This document shows positions 9,353 to 18,720 of a stretch of 64,000 nucleotides of DNA, piece after piece. Under the pieces are notes generated by a model. It did no database searches, was not told where the DNA came from, and saw only the letters and a program-made list of their open reading frames with translations. A program made the position numbers and the translations under genes. Position 1 is the stretch's first letter. Each line of letters begins with the position of its first letter. Origin of the DNA: Kaistia sp. 32K (GTDB taxonomy: Bacteria; Pseudomonadota; Alphaproteobacteria; Rhizobiales; Kaistiaceae); NCBI RefSeq assembly GCF_016629525.1, contig NZ_AP024269.1, forward strand, positions 1,860,001 to 1,924,000, read 5' to 3'.

Positions 9353-10420
9353 TCACGCGGCGCGGCGGACGGCGGCGCGGCGGGCCTCGACGGTGGCGGC
9401 GAGCCGCTCGAGCACGTCGACGGTGGTGTCCCAGTCGATGCAGCCGTCGGTGATGCTCTGGCCGTAGACGAGCGGCTGGCCCTCGACGAGGTCCTGCCGG
9501 CCGGCGACCAGATTGCTCTCGACCATCACGCCCATGATGCGGCTGTCACCGGCTTCGAGCTGGCGGGCGATGTCCTCGACGACGAGCGGCTGGTTTTCCG
9601 GCTTCTTCGACGAGTTGGCGTGGCTGGCGTCGATCATGATGCGCGGCGTGATGCCGGCCTTTTCCGACGCCTTGGCGGCTTCCTCGACGCTGGCCGCGTC
9701 ATAGTTGGTCGTCTTGCCGCCGCGCAGGATGATGTGACAATCCTCGTTGCCGGCCGTGGTGGCGATCGCCGAGCGGCCGGTCTTGGTCACGGCCAGGAAA
9801 TGATGCGGCTCGGACGCCGACAGCACCGCGTCGAGCGCGATCTTGACGTTGCCGTCCGTACCGTTCTTGAAGCCGACGCCGCAGGAGAGGCCGGAGGCGA
9901 GCTCGCGATGCACTTGGCTTTCCGTCGTCCGCGCGCCGATGGCGCCCCAGCTGACGAGATCGGCGAAGTATTGCGGCGTCGTCATGTCGAGGAATTCGGA
10001 GCCGGCCGGCATGCCGAGATCGTTGATGTCGAGCAGGAGGTTGCGGGCGATCCGCAGGCCCTTGTCGATCTCGAAGCTGCCGTCGAGATTGGGATCGTTG
10101 ATCAGGCCCTTCCAGCCGACCGTCGTGCGCGGCTTCTCGAAATAGACCCGCATGATGATCTCGAGCCGGTCGGCGAGGTAGGGGCGGATCTCCGCCAGGC
10201 GGCGGGCGTAGTCCATCGCGGCGACGGGATCATGGATCGAGCAGGGGCCGATCACGACGACCAGGCGGTCGTCCTCGCCCTGGAGGACGTTGTGCACGGC
10301 GGCGCGGGCGGCGGTGACCGTCTCGGTCGCCGTCTCGGTGCGCGGGAATTCCCGCATCACCTGCTCGGGCGTGCTCAGCTCTTTCAGATCGCGGATGCGA
10401 AGATCGTCGGTCATCAACAC
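9353..10420 (-). CDS. aroG: 3-deoxy-7-phosphoheptulonate synthase, class I (AroF/G/H type)
   Basis: 355 residues, the normal length for the E. coli-type enzyme. It condenses phosphoenolpyruvate and erythrose 4-phosphate, the first step of the shikimate pathway. The class I blocks are visible: VVIGPCSIHDP, GLSCGVGFKNGTDGNV and the metal/active-site region IDASHANSSKKPENQP. The start is GTG at 10420, eight bases after AAGGAG; the next in-frame ATG (10414) is too far from it. About 100 to 170 bases upstream lie an aromatic-rich leader peptide and a terminator hairpin, so expression is probably attenuated by aromatic amino acid supply, besides any allosteric control of the enzyme. Confidence 0.95.
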   Translation of the reverse strand: MLMTDDLRIRDLKELSTPEQVMREFPRTETATETVTAARAAVHNVLQGEDDRLVVVIGPCSIHDPVAAMDYARRLAEIRPYLADRLEIIMRVYFEKPRTTVGWKGLINDPNLDGSFEIDKGLRIARNLLLDINDLGMPAGSEFLDMTTPQYFADLVSWGAIGARTTESQVHRELASGLSCGVGFKNGTDGNVKIALDAVLSASEPHHFLAVTKTGRSAIATTAGNEDCHIILRGGKTTNYDAASVEEAAKASEKAGITPRIMIDASHANSSKKPENQPLVVEDIARQLEAGDSRIMGVMVESNLVAGRQDLVEGQPLVYGQSITDGCIDWDTTVDVLERLAATVEARRAAVRRAA

Positions 10421-10458
10421 GGGTGTGGCTCCTTGGGATTGGACCCACCCGGCGGCAC

Positions 10459-10487
10459 AAAAAAAAGCCGCCAGGTGTCTGGCGGCT
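10459..10487 (-). terminator. Attenuator terminator hairpin of the aroG leader
   Basis: On the minus strand AGCCGCCAG (10487-10479) pairs perfectly with CTGGCGGCT (10474-10466) around ACAC, followed by eight U (10466-10459). An alternative antiterminator is possible: TGGCGG at 10536-10531 can pair with the CCGCCA of the first arm, or with CCGCCA inside the leader ORF (10578-10573). This is the classical 1:2 / 2:3 / 3:4 arrangement. Confidence 0.85.
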
Positions 10488-10507
10488 TCGGGACATTCTG
10501 CGGCTTT

Positions 10508-10588
10508 TTAGACCGCGCGCACCCCTACCTCCGCCATTGCGAGCGGATAGCTAAAGTACCAAGCATAGGTGGTGGCGGCGAAAGTCAT
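10508..10588 (-). CDS. aroG leader peptide rich in aromatic residues (attenuator ORF)
   Basis: A 26-codon ORF in the aroG 5' region. Residues 8-14 read YAWYFSY, with another Phe at position 3: three Tyr, two Phe and one Trp in 14 codons. The stop codon lies 21 bases before the terminator hairpin, so ribosome stalling at the aromatic codons (about 10568-10547) would free the antiterminator. The predicted promoter puts the transcript start at or one base before the ATG, so the peptide may be translated leaderless; no Shine-Dalgarno is visible. In rhizobia the trpL leader is known to be leaderless, a close parallel. Function is inferred from composition and RNA geometry. Confidence 0.8.
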   Translation of the reverse strand: MTFAATTYAWYFSYPLAMAEVGVRAV

Positions 10589-10595
10589 GTCAGCG

Positions 10596-10624
10596 CATAT
10601 AGATCAGCCGAAGGCGTTTGTCAC
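10596..10624 (-). promoter_or_regulatory. Promoter of the aroG leader transcript
   Basis: On the minus strand GTGACA (10624-10619), a 17-base spacer and TATATG (10601-10596). The start would fall at about 10589-10588, on the ATG of the leader peptide. Confidence 0.5.
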
Positions 10625-10731
10625 GTGGCGGATTGGCGGCGTGAACGAAACGGCGCGACTGTTGCCGATCTGCTCTTTGCCCGGGCGATCGCAGGGTCTA
10701 TCCCGGATTCGGAACTATTCCGGGGGAACGA

Positions 10732-11847
10732 ATGCGCAGAACCGTCGTTGTCGGCCTCATGAGTGGAACGTCAATGGACGGCGTCGACGCGGCCCTGATC
10801 GCGACCGACGGCGAAGAAGTCGAGGCTTTCGGCCCGACCCATTTCCGAGCTTATGAGCCTGAGGAGCGCGCCGTGCTGCGGGCGGCGCTGGCCGCCGCGG
10901 TGCATCTCGACCGGCGCGACGACCGGCCCGGTGTGCTCGCCGAGGCGGAGCGAATCGTCACCGAGGCCCATGCCGAGGCCGTCGAGGCGCTGCTCTCCCG
11001 CGTTGATGTCGACGCGCCGCGCGTCACGCTGGTCGGCTTCCACGGCCAGACCGTCTTCCATGCGCCGGGTCGCCGGCTGACCATCCAGATTGGCGACGGC
11101 GCGGCGCTGTCGCGGCGGCTCGGCCTCCCGGTCGTCTACGACTTCCGCGCCGCCGATGTCGCGGCCGGCGGGCAGGGAGCGCCGCTGGTGCCGATCTTCC
11201 ACGCCGCGCTCGTGCGCGCCGCCCGCCTGGAAGGCGATGTCGCCGTGGTGAACATCGGTGGCGTCGGCAATGTCACGCGCATCGGCGCCGACGGCTCGAT
11301 CGTCGCCTTCGATACCGGCCCCGGCAACGCGCTGATCGACGATCTCGTGCGCGAGCGCACCGGCGCCGCCATGGATGTCGGCGGCGTGCTCTCTTCGTCG
11401 GGAATCGTGCACCAGCAGTCGCTGGCCGAAATGATGGATGATCCCTGGTTCAGCCTGCCGCCGCCGAAATCGCTCGACCGCGACGCTTTTTCGCGCGCGC
11501 CGGTGGCAAGGCTTTCGACCGCCGACGCTGCCGCGACGCTCGCCGCCTTCACGGCCGAGTCGATCGCGCGCGCCGTGGCGCTCGCCGGCGGCGCCGACCA
11601 GATCATCGTCTGTGGCGGCGGCGCGCATAATCCCGCCATCCTGCGGTGTCTCGCCGAGGCGAGCGGCGCCACCGTCACGCCGGCTGACGCGCTCGGCTGG
11701 TCAGGCGATTTCCTGGAGGCGCAGGCCTTCGCCTATCTGGCGGCGCGCAGCGTCGCCGGCCTGCCGCTGAGCCTGCCGGAGACGACAGGCGTTCCCTATC
11801 CGATGCCGGGCGGCGTTCTGGCCGAACCGGCGGAGCTCCTGCGCTGA
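10732..11847 (+). CDS. anmK: Anhydro-N-acetylmuramic acid kinase
   Basis: 371 residues, typical of AnmK. It phosphorylates and opens 1,6-anhydro-MurNAc released during cell-wall turnover, giving MurNAc-6-phosphate for peptidoglycan recycling. The N-terminal phosphate-binding motif is intact (VGLMSGTSMDGVDAAL, residues 5-20). The central signature FDTGPGNALIDDLV and the GGGAHNP loop near residue 300 complete the sugar-kinase fold. The ATG at 10732 follows GGGGGAACGA. It is divergent from the aroG leader, with about 140 bases between starts. No other recycling gene lies nearby. Confidence 0.95.
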   Translation: MRRTVVVGLMSGTSMDGVDAALIATDGEEVEAFGPTHFRAYEPEERAVLRAALAAAVHLDRRDDRPGVLAEAERIVTEAHAEAVEALLSRVDVDAPRVTLVGFHGQTVFHAPGRRLTIQIGDGAALSRRLGLPVVYDFRAADVAAGGQGAPLVPIFHAALVRAARLEGDVAVVNIGGVGNVTRIGADGSIVAFDTGPGNALIDDLVRERTGAAMDVGGVLSSSGIVHQQSLAEMMDDPWFSLPPPKSLDRDAFSRAPVARLSTADAAATLAAFTAESIARAVALAGGADQIIVCGGGAHNPAILRCLAEASGATVTPADALGWSGDFLEAQAFAYLAARSVAGLPLSLPETTGVPYPMPGGVLAEPAELLR

Positions 11848-11908
11848 TTGGACGAATCGCACCGCCTGCGGCAAGCATGGCCGCACGTTACTGACTGGGG
11901 AGATACGC

Positions 11909-12694
11909 ATGCCGAGCCGCCTGACCAAACTCTGCTATGTGCTGATGGGCACTGCGTTGCTGTCCGCGCCGCTCGTGTCGGTTTCCGCCGCGGCGCCGGC
12001 CCAGCCGCCGGCTCAGTCGCCGGTCGCCCAGGCCGATCCGGCCAAGCCGGCGCCGGTCAAGAAAGCACGGAGCCAGGCCGCGAAGCCCGCCAAGGCGCAG
12101 CGCGATCCCCAGGTCTATCTCTTCCGCGGCCTTGCCAATGTCTTCTCGCTCGGCATGGACGACATGTCCAAGGAACTGAGCAGCCAGGGCATTCCCAATC
12201 ACGTGCTCAACCACGCCAACTGGCCGCGCATCGCCGCCGAGATCACCGCCAAGTACAAGGCCGATCCGAAGGCGACCCGGCCGATCGTCCTCGTCGGCCA
12301 CTCGCTCGGCGCCAATGCCGCGCTCTTGATGGCACAGCAGCTCTCGCGCAACGGCGTGCCCGTCGATCTCGTCGTCACCTTCGATCCGACCACCGCCGGC
12401 CCGGTGTCGCCGGGCGTCCGGCGCTATCTCAACCTCTACCAGTCGAACAATGGCTGGAGCTCGGCGCTCGACGTGCCGGCCGGCGCGGAAAGGCGGGTCG
12501 TCAATTCCGATGTGCGCAAGCGCCGCGACATCAAGGCCGAACTCTCCCATTTCGATATCGACAAGAACCGTGTCTTGCATGAGCAGGTCGTCTCCGAGAT
12601 CGCCAGGCTGACCCGTGCGAAGCCCAAGGCTCCTGGCAAGGCCGGCGCGCTTGGCAAGGTGGCGACGGCGAACAAGGTCGCCGGGTCCCTCTAG
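11909..12694 (+). CDS. Exported alpha/beta-hydrolase (lipase/thioesterase-like) protein of unknown substrate
   Basis: 261 residues. The first 30 (KLCYVLMGTALLSAPLVSVSAA) are a signal peptide, followed by a Pro/Ala/Lys-rich linker (about residues 30-65). The folded part starts at VYLFRGLANVFSLGMD. It carries the nucleophile elbow VLVGHSLGANAALLMA (Ser near residue 132), an acidic residue in VVTFDPTTAGPV and a late His (ELSHFDIDK), so a Ser-Asp-His triad is plausible. The pattern resembles thioesterase/lipase-like hydrolases. A periplasmic location is inferred, and the substrate is unknown. The tail is Lys/Ala-rich. The ATG follows GGGGAGATACGC. A terminator lies 36 bases downstream, so the gene is probably transcribed alone or with anmK. 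Confidence 0.7.
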   Translation: MPSRLTKLCYVLMGTALLSAPLVSVSAAAPAQPPAQSPVAQADPAKPAPVKKARSQAAKPAKAQRDPQVYLFRGLANVFSLGMDDMSKELSSQGIPNHVLNHANWPRIAAEITAKYKADPKATRPIVLVGHSLGANAALLMAQQLSRNGVPVDLVVTFDPTTAGPVSPGVRRYLNLYQSNNGWSSALDVPAGAERRVVNSDVRKRRDIKAELSHFDIDKNRVLHEQVVSEIARLTRAKPKAPGKAGALGKVATANKVAGSL

Positions 12695-12729
12695 GGCGAT
12701 CTCGCGTCCTTCGGCGGCGAAGCGGATTG

Positions 12730-12760
12730 GCGGACCGGCCCCAGGGCGGTCCGCTTTTTT
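12730..12760 (+). terminator. Rho-independent terminator
   Basis: GCGGACCG (12730-12737) pairs with CGGTCCGC (12747-12754), followed by six T. Confidence 0.85.
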
Positions 12761-13247
12761 GTGCGCGCCTCGTGCCCCGATCTTTACGCCCGGGATGGTG
12801 CGCCGTCCCCGCGATGCGGCGCCGGCGGCGACTCGGAGATGGCCGTTTGCCCGGTCCCGAGTCGGCGGCGGCGAGGCGTCTGGCACCCGAAATCCCGACC
12901 AAATTGGCAATTTCAGGTTGAAAACGGGCGCCGGGTACCGTGCACGCGGCATTTAGAAGAGCGCCCGGAAAAAATCTTCAACGGCGTGTGGTGGCGAGGG
13001 TCACGCAGCGTCATTCGGCGCTTGGTCTTATCCTTCAATACTTTGCCGAAAATTTGATAAGTTTACTTGCTCATCATGAAGAAGAATGGCGTACTAACGT
13101 AGCGTCAGGTTGTGTTTTGGGTGATGCTGTTCTGCAACAGTCAAAGTGGAATGGGTGCGCTACAGTCCTGACATCGGTGATCGACTGTTCTGCCCCCTGG
13201 CCCATCCCGTCGATCGTCAGGAACCTTCCGAGCGTAAGGAGCTCCCG
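12761..13247 (+). other. Intergenic region upstream of the outer-membrane protein gene
   Basis: About 490 bases with no convincing gene. The first half is GC-rich and featureless. From about 12,990 to 13,130 it becomes AT-richer (for example ACTTTGCCGAAAATTTGATA), as expected of a promoter and long 5' leader of an abundant porin-like mRNA. No clear -35/-10 pair could be fixed. The open frame running into the omp gene from 13146 is read here as untranslated leader. Confidence 0.4.
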
Positions 13248-13979
13248 ATGAAATTCATGCTTCGCAGTGCAACCATGGCTTCGGTGCTGGCGCTCGGCGT
13301 CGTCGGCGCACACGCCGCCGACCTGACCTATGAGCCCGCGCCGGTGGTGGCGCCGGTCGCCTTCAACTGGACCGGCTTCTACATCGGTGTGCATGGCGGC
13401 ATCGGCGGCGGCGGCTTCGATACGACGTTCACGGACCCGGGCAACTTCTCCGTGGGTTGGAGCGACAACGCCTTTGGCGCCTTCGGCGGCGCGCAGGTCG
13501 GCTACAACTACCAGTTCTCGCCCAACTGGGTGGTCGGTGTCGAAGCCGATATCGCGGCTGCCGGCATCAGCGCGGAACATACCGCCGACTTTAACTATGG
13601 CGTCTCGACGAACCAGGAGGCGAAGGTCGATTGGTTCGGCACCCTGCGCGGCCGGATCGGCTATGCCTGGGACAATCTGCTGATCTACGGCACCGGCGGC
13701 GCGGCCTATGGCGACGTCGAAAGCTCCTCCAGCTATACCGACAACGTTCTCGGCTTCACCGACAGCAATTCCTTCTCCGACACCCGGTGGGGTTGGACTG
13801 CCGGCGCCGGCGTCGAATATGGCATCACGAAGAACATCACCCTGAAGACCGAGTATCTCTATGTCGATCTCGGCAGCATTCACACCAATAGTCTGAACGG
13901 CTTCCAGGGTATTGTCGGCGACAACGATGCCGATATCAAGTTCCACACGGTCAAGCTGGGTCTGAACTACAAGTTCTGA
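13248..13979 (+). CDS. Outer membrane beta-barrel protein, Omp25/Omp31-type porin family
   Basis: 243 residues from the ATG at 13248, preceded by AAGGAGCT. The longer frame from 13146 has no ribosome-binding site and would bury the signal peptide. Residues 1-23 (MKFMLRSATMASVLALGVV) form a signal peptide cleaved near AHAADL. Next comes the family hallmark FNWTGFYIGVHGGIGGGGF, then alternating beta strands (AQVGYNYQFSPNWVVGVEAD, LRGRIGYAWDNLLIYGTGGAA) and a C-terminal strand ending in Phe (FHTVKLGLNYKF). This is the eight-stranded Omp25/31/OmpW-like group of Hyphomicrobiales, which gives outer-membrane stability. Pore activity is uncertain. The gene is followed at once by a terminator. Confidence 0.92.
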   Translation: MKFMLRSATMASVLALGVVGAHAADLTYEPAPVVAPVAFNWTGFYIGVHGGIGGGGFDTTFTDPGNFSVGWSDNAFGAFGGAQVGYNYQFSPNWVVGVEADIAAAGISAEHTADFNYGVSTNQEAKVDWFGTLRGRIGYAWDNLLIYGTGGAAYGDVESSSSYTDNVLGFTDSNSFSDTRWGWTAGAGVEYGITKNITLKTEYLYVDLGSIHTNSLNGFQGIVGDNDADIKFHTVKLGLNYKF

Positions 13980-14000
13980 TCCAAAGAAAGACGGGGGTGA

Positions 14001-14034
14001 GGGCTCCGCTTCGGCGGGGCCCTTTCTTTTTTTT
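14001..14034 (+). terminator. Rho-independent terminator after the omp gene
   Basis: GGGCTCCGC, a TTCG loop and GCGGGGCCC form the hairpin (14001-14022), followed by a long T-rich run. Confidence 0.85.
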
Positions 14035-14150
14035 GGCGTTTTCAAGCGACCCCGATGCCGGTTCGCGCCGGGAAGACGCGACCCAACGCAGCGCTGGCGT
14101 CGCGGATCGCAAGGCGGTGCTGCGACTGTTCGTCCAAAGCCGGCCATCAA

Positions 14151-14188
14151 CAAAAAGAAACGGCCCGGGCGTTGACGCCTCGGGCCGT
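14151..14188 (-). terminator. Terminator of the minus-strand alpha/beta hydrolase gene
   Basis: CGGCCCG (14161-14167) and CGGGCCG (14181-14187) form a hairpin around GGCGTTGACGCCT. On the minus strand it is followed by TTTCTTTTTG. The plus side also has TTTT, so it may act both ways. Confidence 0.75.
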
Positions 14189-14230
14189 TTTGGTTCGTGC
14201 GGGCAGGGGCGCTCGGCCCTGCCGGAAGCG

Positions 14231-14884
14231 TCAGGCGGCGCTCAGCATGGCGAGGCGCTTGTCGACATAGTTGCCGCAGATATCGATCAACGGCTCGACC
14301 TGGCCTTCGAAGAAGTGGTTGGCGCCCGGCATGATCTGCTGCTCGACGATGATGCCCTTCTGGGTCTTCAGCTTGTCGACCAGCGTCTGCACGTCCTTCG
14401 GCGGCGCGACCTTGTCCTGGTCGCCATGCACGATCAGGCCGGAGGAAGGGCAGGGCGCCAGGAACGAGAAGTCGTAGAGGTTGGCCTGCGGCGCGACCGA
14501 GATGAAGCCCTCGATCTCCGGCCGGCGCATCAAAAGCTGCATGCCGATCCAGGCGCCGAACGAGAAGCCGGCGACCCAGCAGGCGCGCGCGTCGGGATGG
14601 ATGGTCTGCACCCAGTCGAGCGCGGATGCCGCATCCGACAGCTCGCCTTCGCCATGGTCGAACTCGCCCTGGCTGCGGCCGACGCCGCGGAAATTGAACC
14701 GCAGCACCGCGAAGCCGCGCTTCGCGAACATGTAGAACAGCTGGTAGGTGATCGCGTTGTTCATCGTGCCGCCGAACTGCGGATGCGGGTGCAGGATGAT
14801 GGCGATCGGGCCGTTCTTTTCCTTCGAGGGCTGGAATCGACCCTCGATGCGACCGGCGGGGCCGGTGAAGATAACCTCGGGCAT
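14231..14884 (-). CDS. Alpha/beta hydrolase, dienelactone-hydrolase-like (COG2945 type)
   Basis: 217 residues with no signal peptide, so cytosolic. The fold is visible in order: strand IAIILHPHPQFGGTMNN (oxyanion region, residues about 27-43), RGVGRSQGEFDHGEGEL, the nucleophile elbow VAGFSFGAWIG (Ser near residue 110), LIVHGDQDKVAPP (acid residue) and MPGANHFFEG (His). This matches the small predicted hydrolases often found beside Fe-S assembly genes in this order. The start ATG follows GAGG by six bases. It is divergent from the suf operon, with about 70 bases to the suf promoter. The substrate is unknown. Confidence 0.85.
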   Translation of the reverse strand: MPEVIFTGPAGRIEGRFQPSKEKNGPIAIILHPHPQFGGTMNNAITYQLFYMFAKRGFAVLRFNFRGVGRSQGEFDHGEGELSDAASALDWVQTIHPDARACWVAGFSFGAWIGMQLLMRRPEIEGFISVAPQANLYDFSFLAPCPSSGLIVHGDQDKVAPPKDVQTLVDKLKTQKGIIVEQQIMPGANHFFEGQVEPLIDICGNYVDKRLAMLSAA

Positions 14885-14952
14885 TTTTTGCCTCGGACCT
14901 TTCGATCTGTTCAGAAGCCCCCAAGCGACCTATATCAGCGTCAAATCGTAAC

Positions 14953-14981
14953 TTGACTCTGAGCGTCAGGGTTTCTAGAAC
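14953..14981 (+). promoter_or_regulatory. Promoter of the suf operon
   Basis: TTGACT (14953-14958), a 17-base spacer and TAGAAC (14976-14981). Transcription would begin near 14988, inside the Irr-type box. Confidence 0.5.
14954..14968 (+). promoter_or_regulatory. Possible RirA-type iron-responsive operator (TGA-N9-TCA)
   Basis: TGACTCTGAGCGTCA overlaps the -35 element and fits the minimal IRO consensus TGA-N9-TCA. Only six fixed bases are involved, so chance is possible. Confidence 0.3.
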
Positions 14982-14983
14982 AC

Positions 14984-15000
14984 TTTAGAATTCTTCGAAA
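14984..15000 (+). promoter_or_regulatory. Irr box (iron control element) of the suf operon
   Basis: TTTAGAATTCTTCGAAA differs at one position from the palindromic ICE consensus TTTAGAA-N3-TTCTAAA bound by the haem-sensing regulator Irr. It lies over the predicted transcription start, a repressing position. Irr/RirA control of suf in rhizobia is known, and the site here is seen directly. Confidence 0.6.
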
Positions 15001-15106
15001 TTGGCGTCGGATGTCGATCCTGCCGTGTAGCGGGCCTTGTAGCATGAGGCGGGGTCCGGATTTCAAGCATAATGCGACATCCGCTCGCGACTGGAGACTG
15101 CAAGCC

Positions 15107-16267
15107 TTGGCCGCGCCGCGCATCTATCTCGACTACAACGCCGGCGCGCCGCTTCGTCCCGAAGCGCGCGCGGCGATGGTCGATGCGCTGGAGGCCACCG
15201 GCAACGCCTCTTCCGTGCATGGCGAGGGCCGGGCGGCCCGCTCCCGGGTCGAGACGGCGCGACGCCGCGTCGCGGCTCTGGTCAATGCCGATCCGGCGCG
15301 GGTGATCTTCACGTCCGGCGGCACCGAGGCGAATGTCACGGCGCTGTCGCCGGTGATGCGGGTCGGCGCGGCAACGGTTTCGATCGACGTGGTGCTGGTC
15401 GGGGCGACGGAACACCCTTCCGTGCTCGCCGGCGGCCGCTTCGGCGCCGACAAGGTCCGTATCGTCGCCGTCGACGGCGAGGGCCGGCTCGATCTCGCCG
15501 ATCTCAAGGCGCAGCTGGGCGCGGTCGCTGCCGAGGGCAAGCGGGCGCTCGTCTCTGTCATGTTGGCGAACAACGAGACCGGTACGATCCAGCCGGTGGC
15601 CGAGATCGCCGAGATCGCCCGCTCGTTCGGCGCGCTTGTGCATACCGACGCGATCCAGGCCGCCGGCCGCATCCCGGTCGACATCGCCGAGCTCGGCGTC
15701 GACCTTCTGACGCTCTCGGCGCACAAGCTCGGCGGCCCGCAGGGCGCCGGCGCCTTGGTGCTGGGTGGCGATCTGGTATCGCCGGCGCCGCTGCTCGTCG
15801 GTGGCGGACAGGAGAAATACAGCCGCGCCGGCACGCAGAACGTGGCGGCGATCACGGGCTTCGGCGTCGCGGCGGATTGCGCCCGCGCCGATCTCGACCG
15901 GCAGGCCGAATGGGCGCGCTGGCGCGACGAAATCGCGACGGCGGCGGAGCCTGCCATGCAATTGAGCGGGGAAGCCGAGCGGCTCCCGCAGACGCTGTCC
16001 CTCGGCGTCAACGGTCTCTCGGCGGAAACGCTGGTGATCGCGCTCGATCTCGAAGGGGTCGCGGTATCAGCCGGATCCGCGTGTTCTTCGGGAAAAGTCG
16101 GTGTTTCGCATGTGATGAAGGCGATGAACGTGCCGGATCCATATGCGAAATCCGCGATCCGCGTCAGTTTCGGATGGGAAACCACCGAAACGGACATACG
16201 TAGATTTACGGAGGTCTGGGGACGTGTCATGAGACGGCTCGCGCCGGGCGTGACACGCGCCGCATGA
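15107..16267 (+). CDS. Cysteine desulfurase, class I (IscS/NifS-like), first gene of the suf operon
   Basis: 386 residues from the TTG at 15107, chosen because GGAGA lies ten bases upstream and the family normally begins xRIYLDYNA. ATGs at 15011 and 15044 would add a non-conserved extension. This PLP enzyme removes sulfur from L-cysteine as a persulfide for Fe-S cluster assembly. Visible marks: the PLP lysine in TLSAHKLGGPQGAGAL, the early THPSV-like loop ATEHPSV, LANNETGTIQP, and the class I catalytic loop SAGSACSSGKVGVSHVM with the persulfide Cys. It differs from the SufS-type enzyme encoded 4 kb downstream, so the operon has two desulfurases of different classes. Confidence 0.9.
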   Translation: MAAPRIYLDYNAGAPLRPEARAAMVDALEATGNASSVHGEGRAARSRVETARRRVAALVNADPARVIFTSGGTEANVTALSPVMRVGAATVSIDVVLVGATEHPSVLAGGRFGADKVRIVAVDGEGRLDLADLKAQLGAVAAEGKRALVSVMLANNETGTIQPVAEIAEIARSFGALVHTDAIQAAGRIPVDIAELGVDLLTLSAHKLGGPQGAGALVLGGDLVSPAPLLVGGGQEKYSRAGTQNVAAITGFGVAADCARADLDRQAEWARWRDEIATAAEPAMQLSGEAERLPQTLSLGVNGLSAETLVIALDLEGVAVSAGSACSSGKVGVSHVMKAMNVPDPYAKSAIRVSFGWETTETDIRRFTEVWGRVMRRLAPGVTRAA

Positions 16268-16316
16268 CAACGCACTCAACCCGCGGTCCTTGAAACCGCT
16301 GTGGATGGAGTAGGCA

Positions 16317-17792
<1,476 letters not shown>

Positions 17793-17800
17793 GCCATACC

Positions 17801-17926
17801 TTGCCTGAACCTCCCCCGCCGGGGGGAGGCCGAAACCGGCGCAGCCGGTTTCGGGAAGGGGGCGCTTCGATCGCCCGTGACCTTCCCGGAACGCCGTCGG
17901 CGCTTCGGCCACCCCGGAACGGTTCA
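17801..17926. repeat. Hairpin-rich palindromic element between sufB and sufC
   Basis: The outer bases TGAACC (17806-17811) and GGTTCA (17921-17926) bracket two strong hairpins. One is CCTCCCCC/GGGGGGAGG (17810-17829), the other CGAAACCGGC/GCCGGTTTCG (17831-17853, perfect arms of 10). It is probably a mobile palindromic unit, possibly affecting mRNA stability between the cistrons. There is no U-run. Confidence 0.65.
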
Positions 17927-17953
17927 AGGCGCAGAATTGAACGGAACAACGAT

Positions 17954-18703
<750 letters not shown>

Positions 18704-18720
18704 GCGGGGGAGTGGCATCG

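Noticed and set aside
13146..13247. N-terminal extension of the outer-membrane protein
   Set aside because: The extension has no ribosome site and would put the signal peptide inside the protein; AAGGAGCT marks 13248 as the start.
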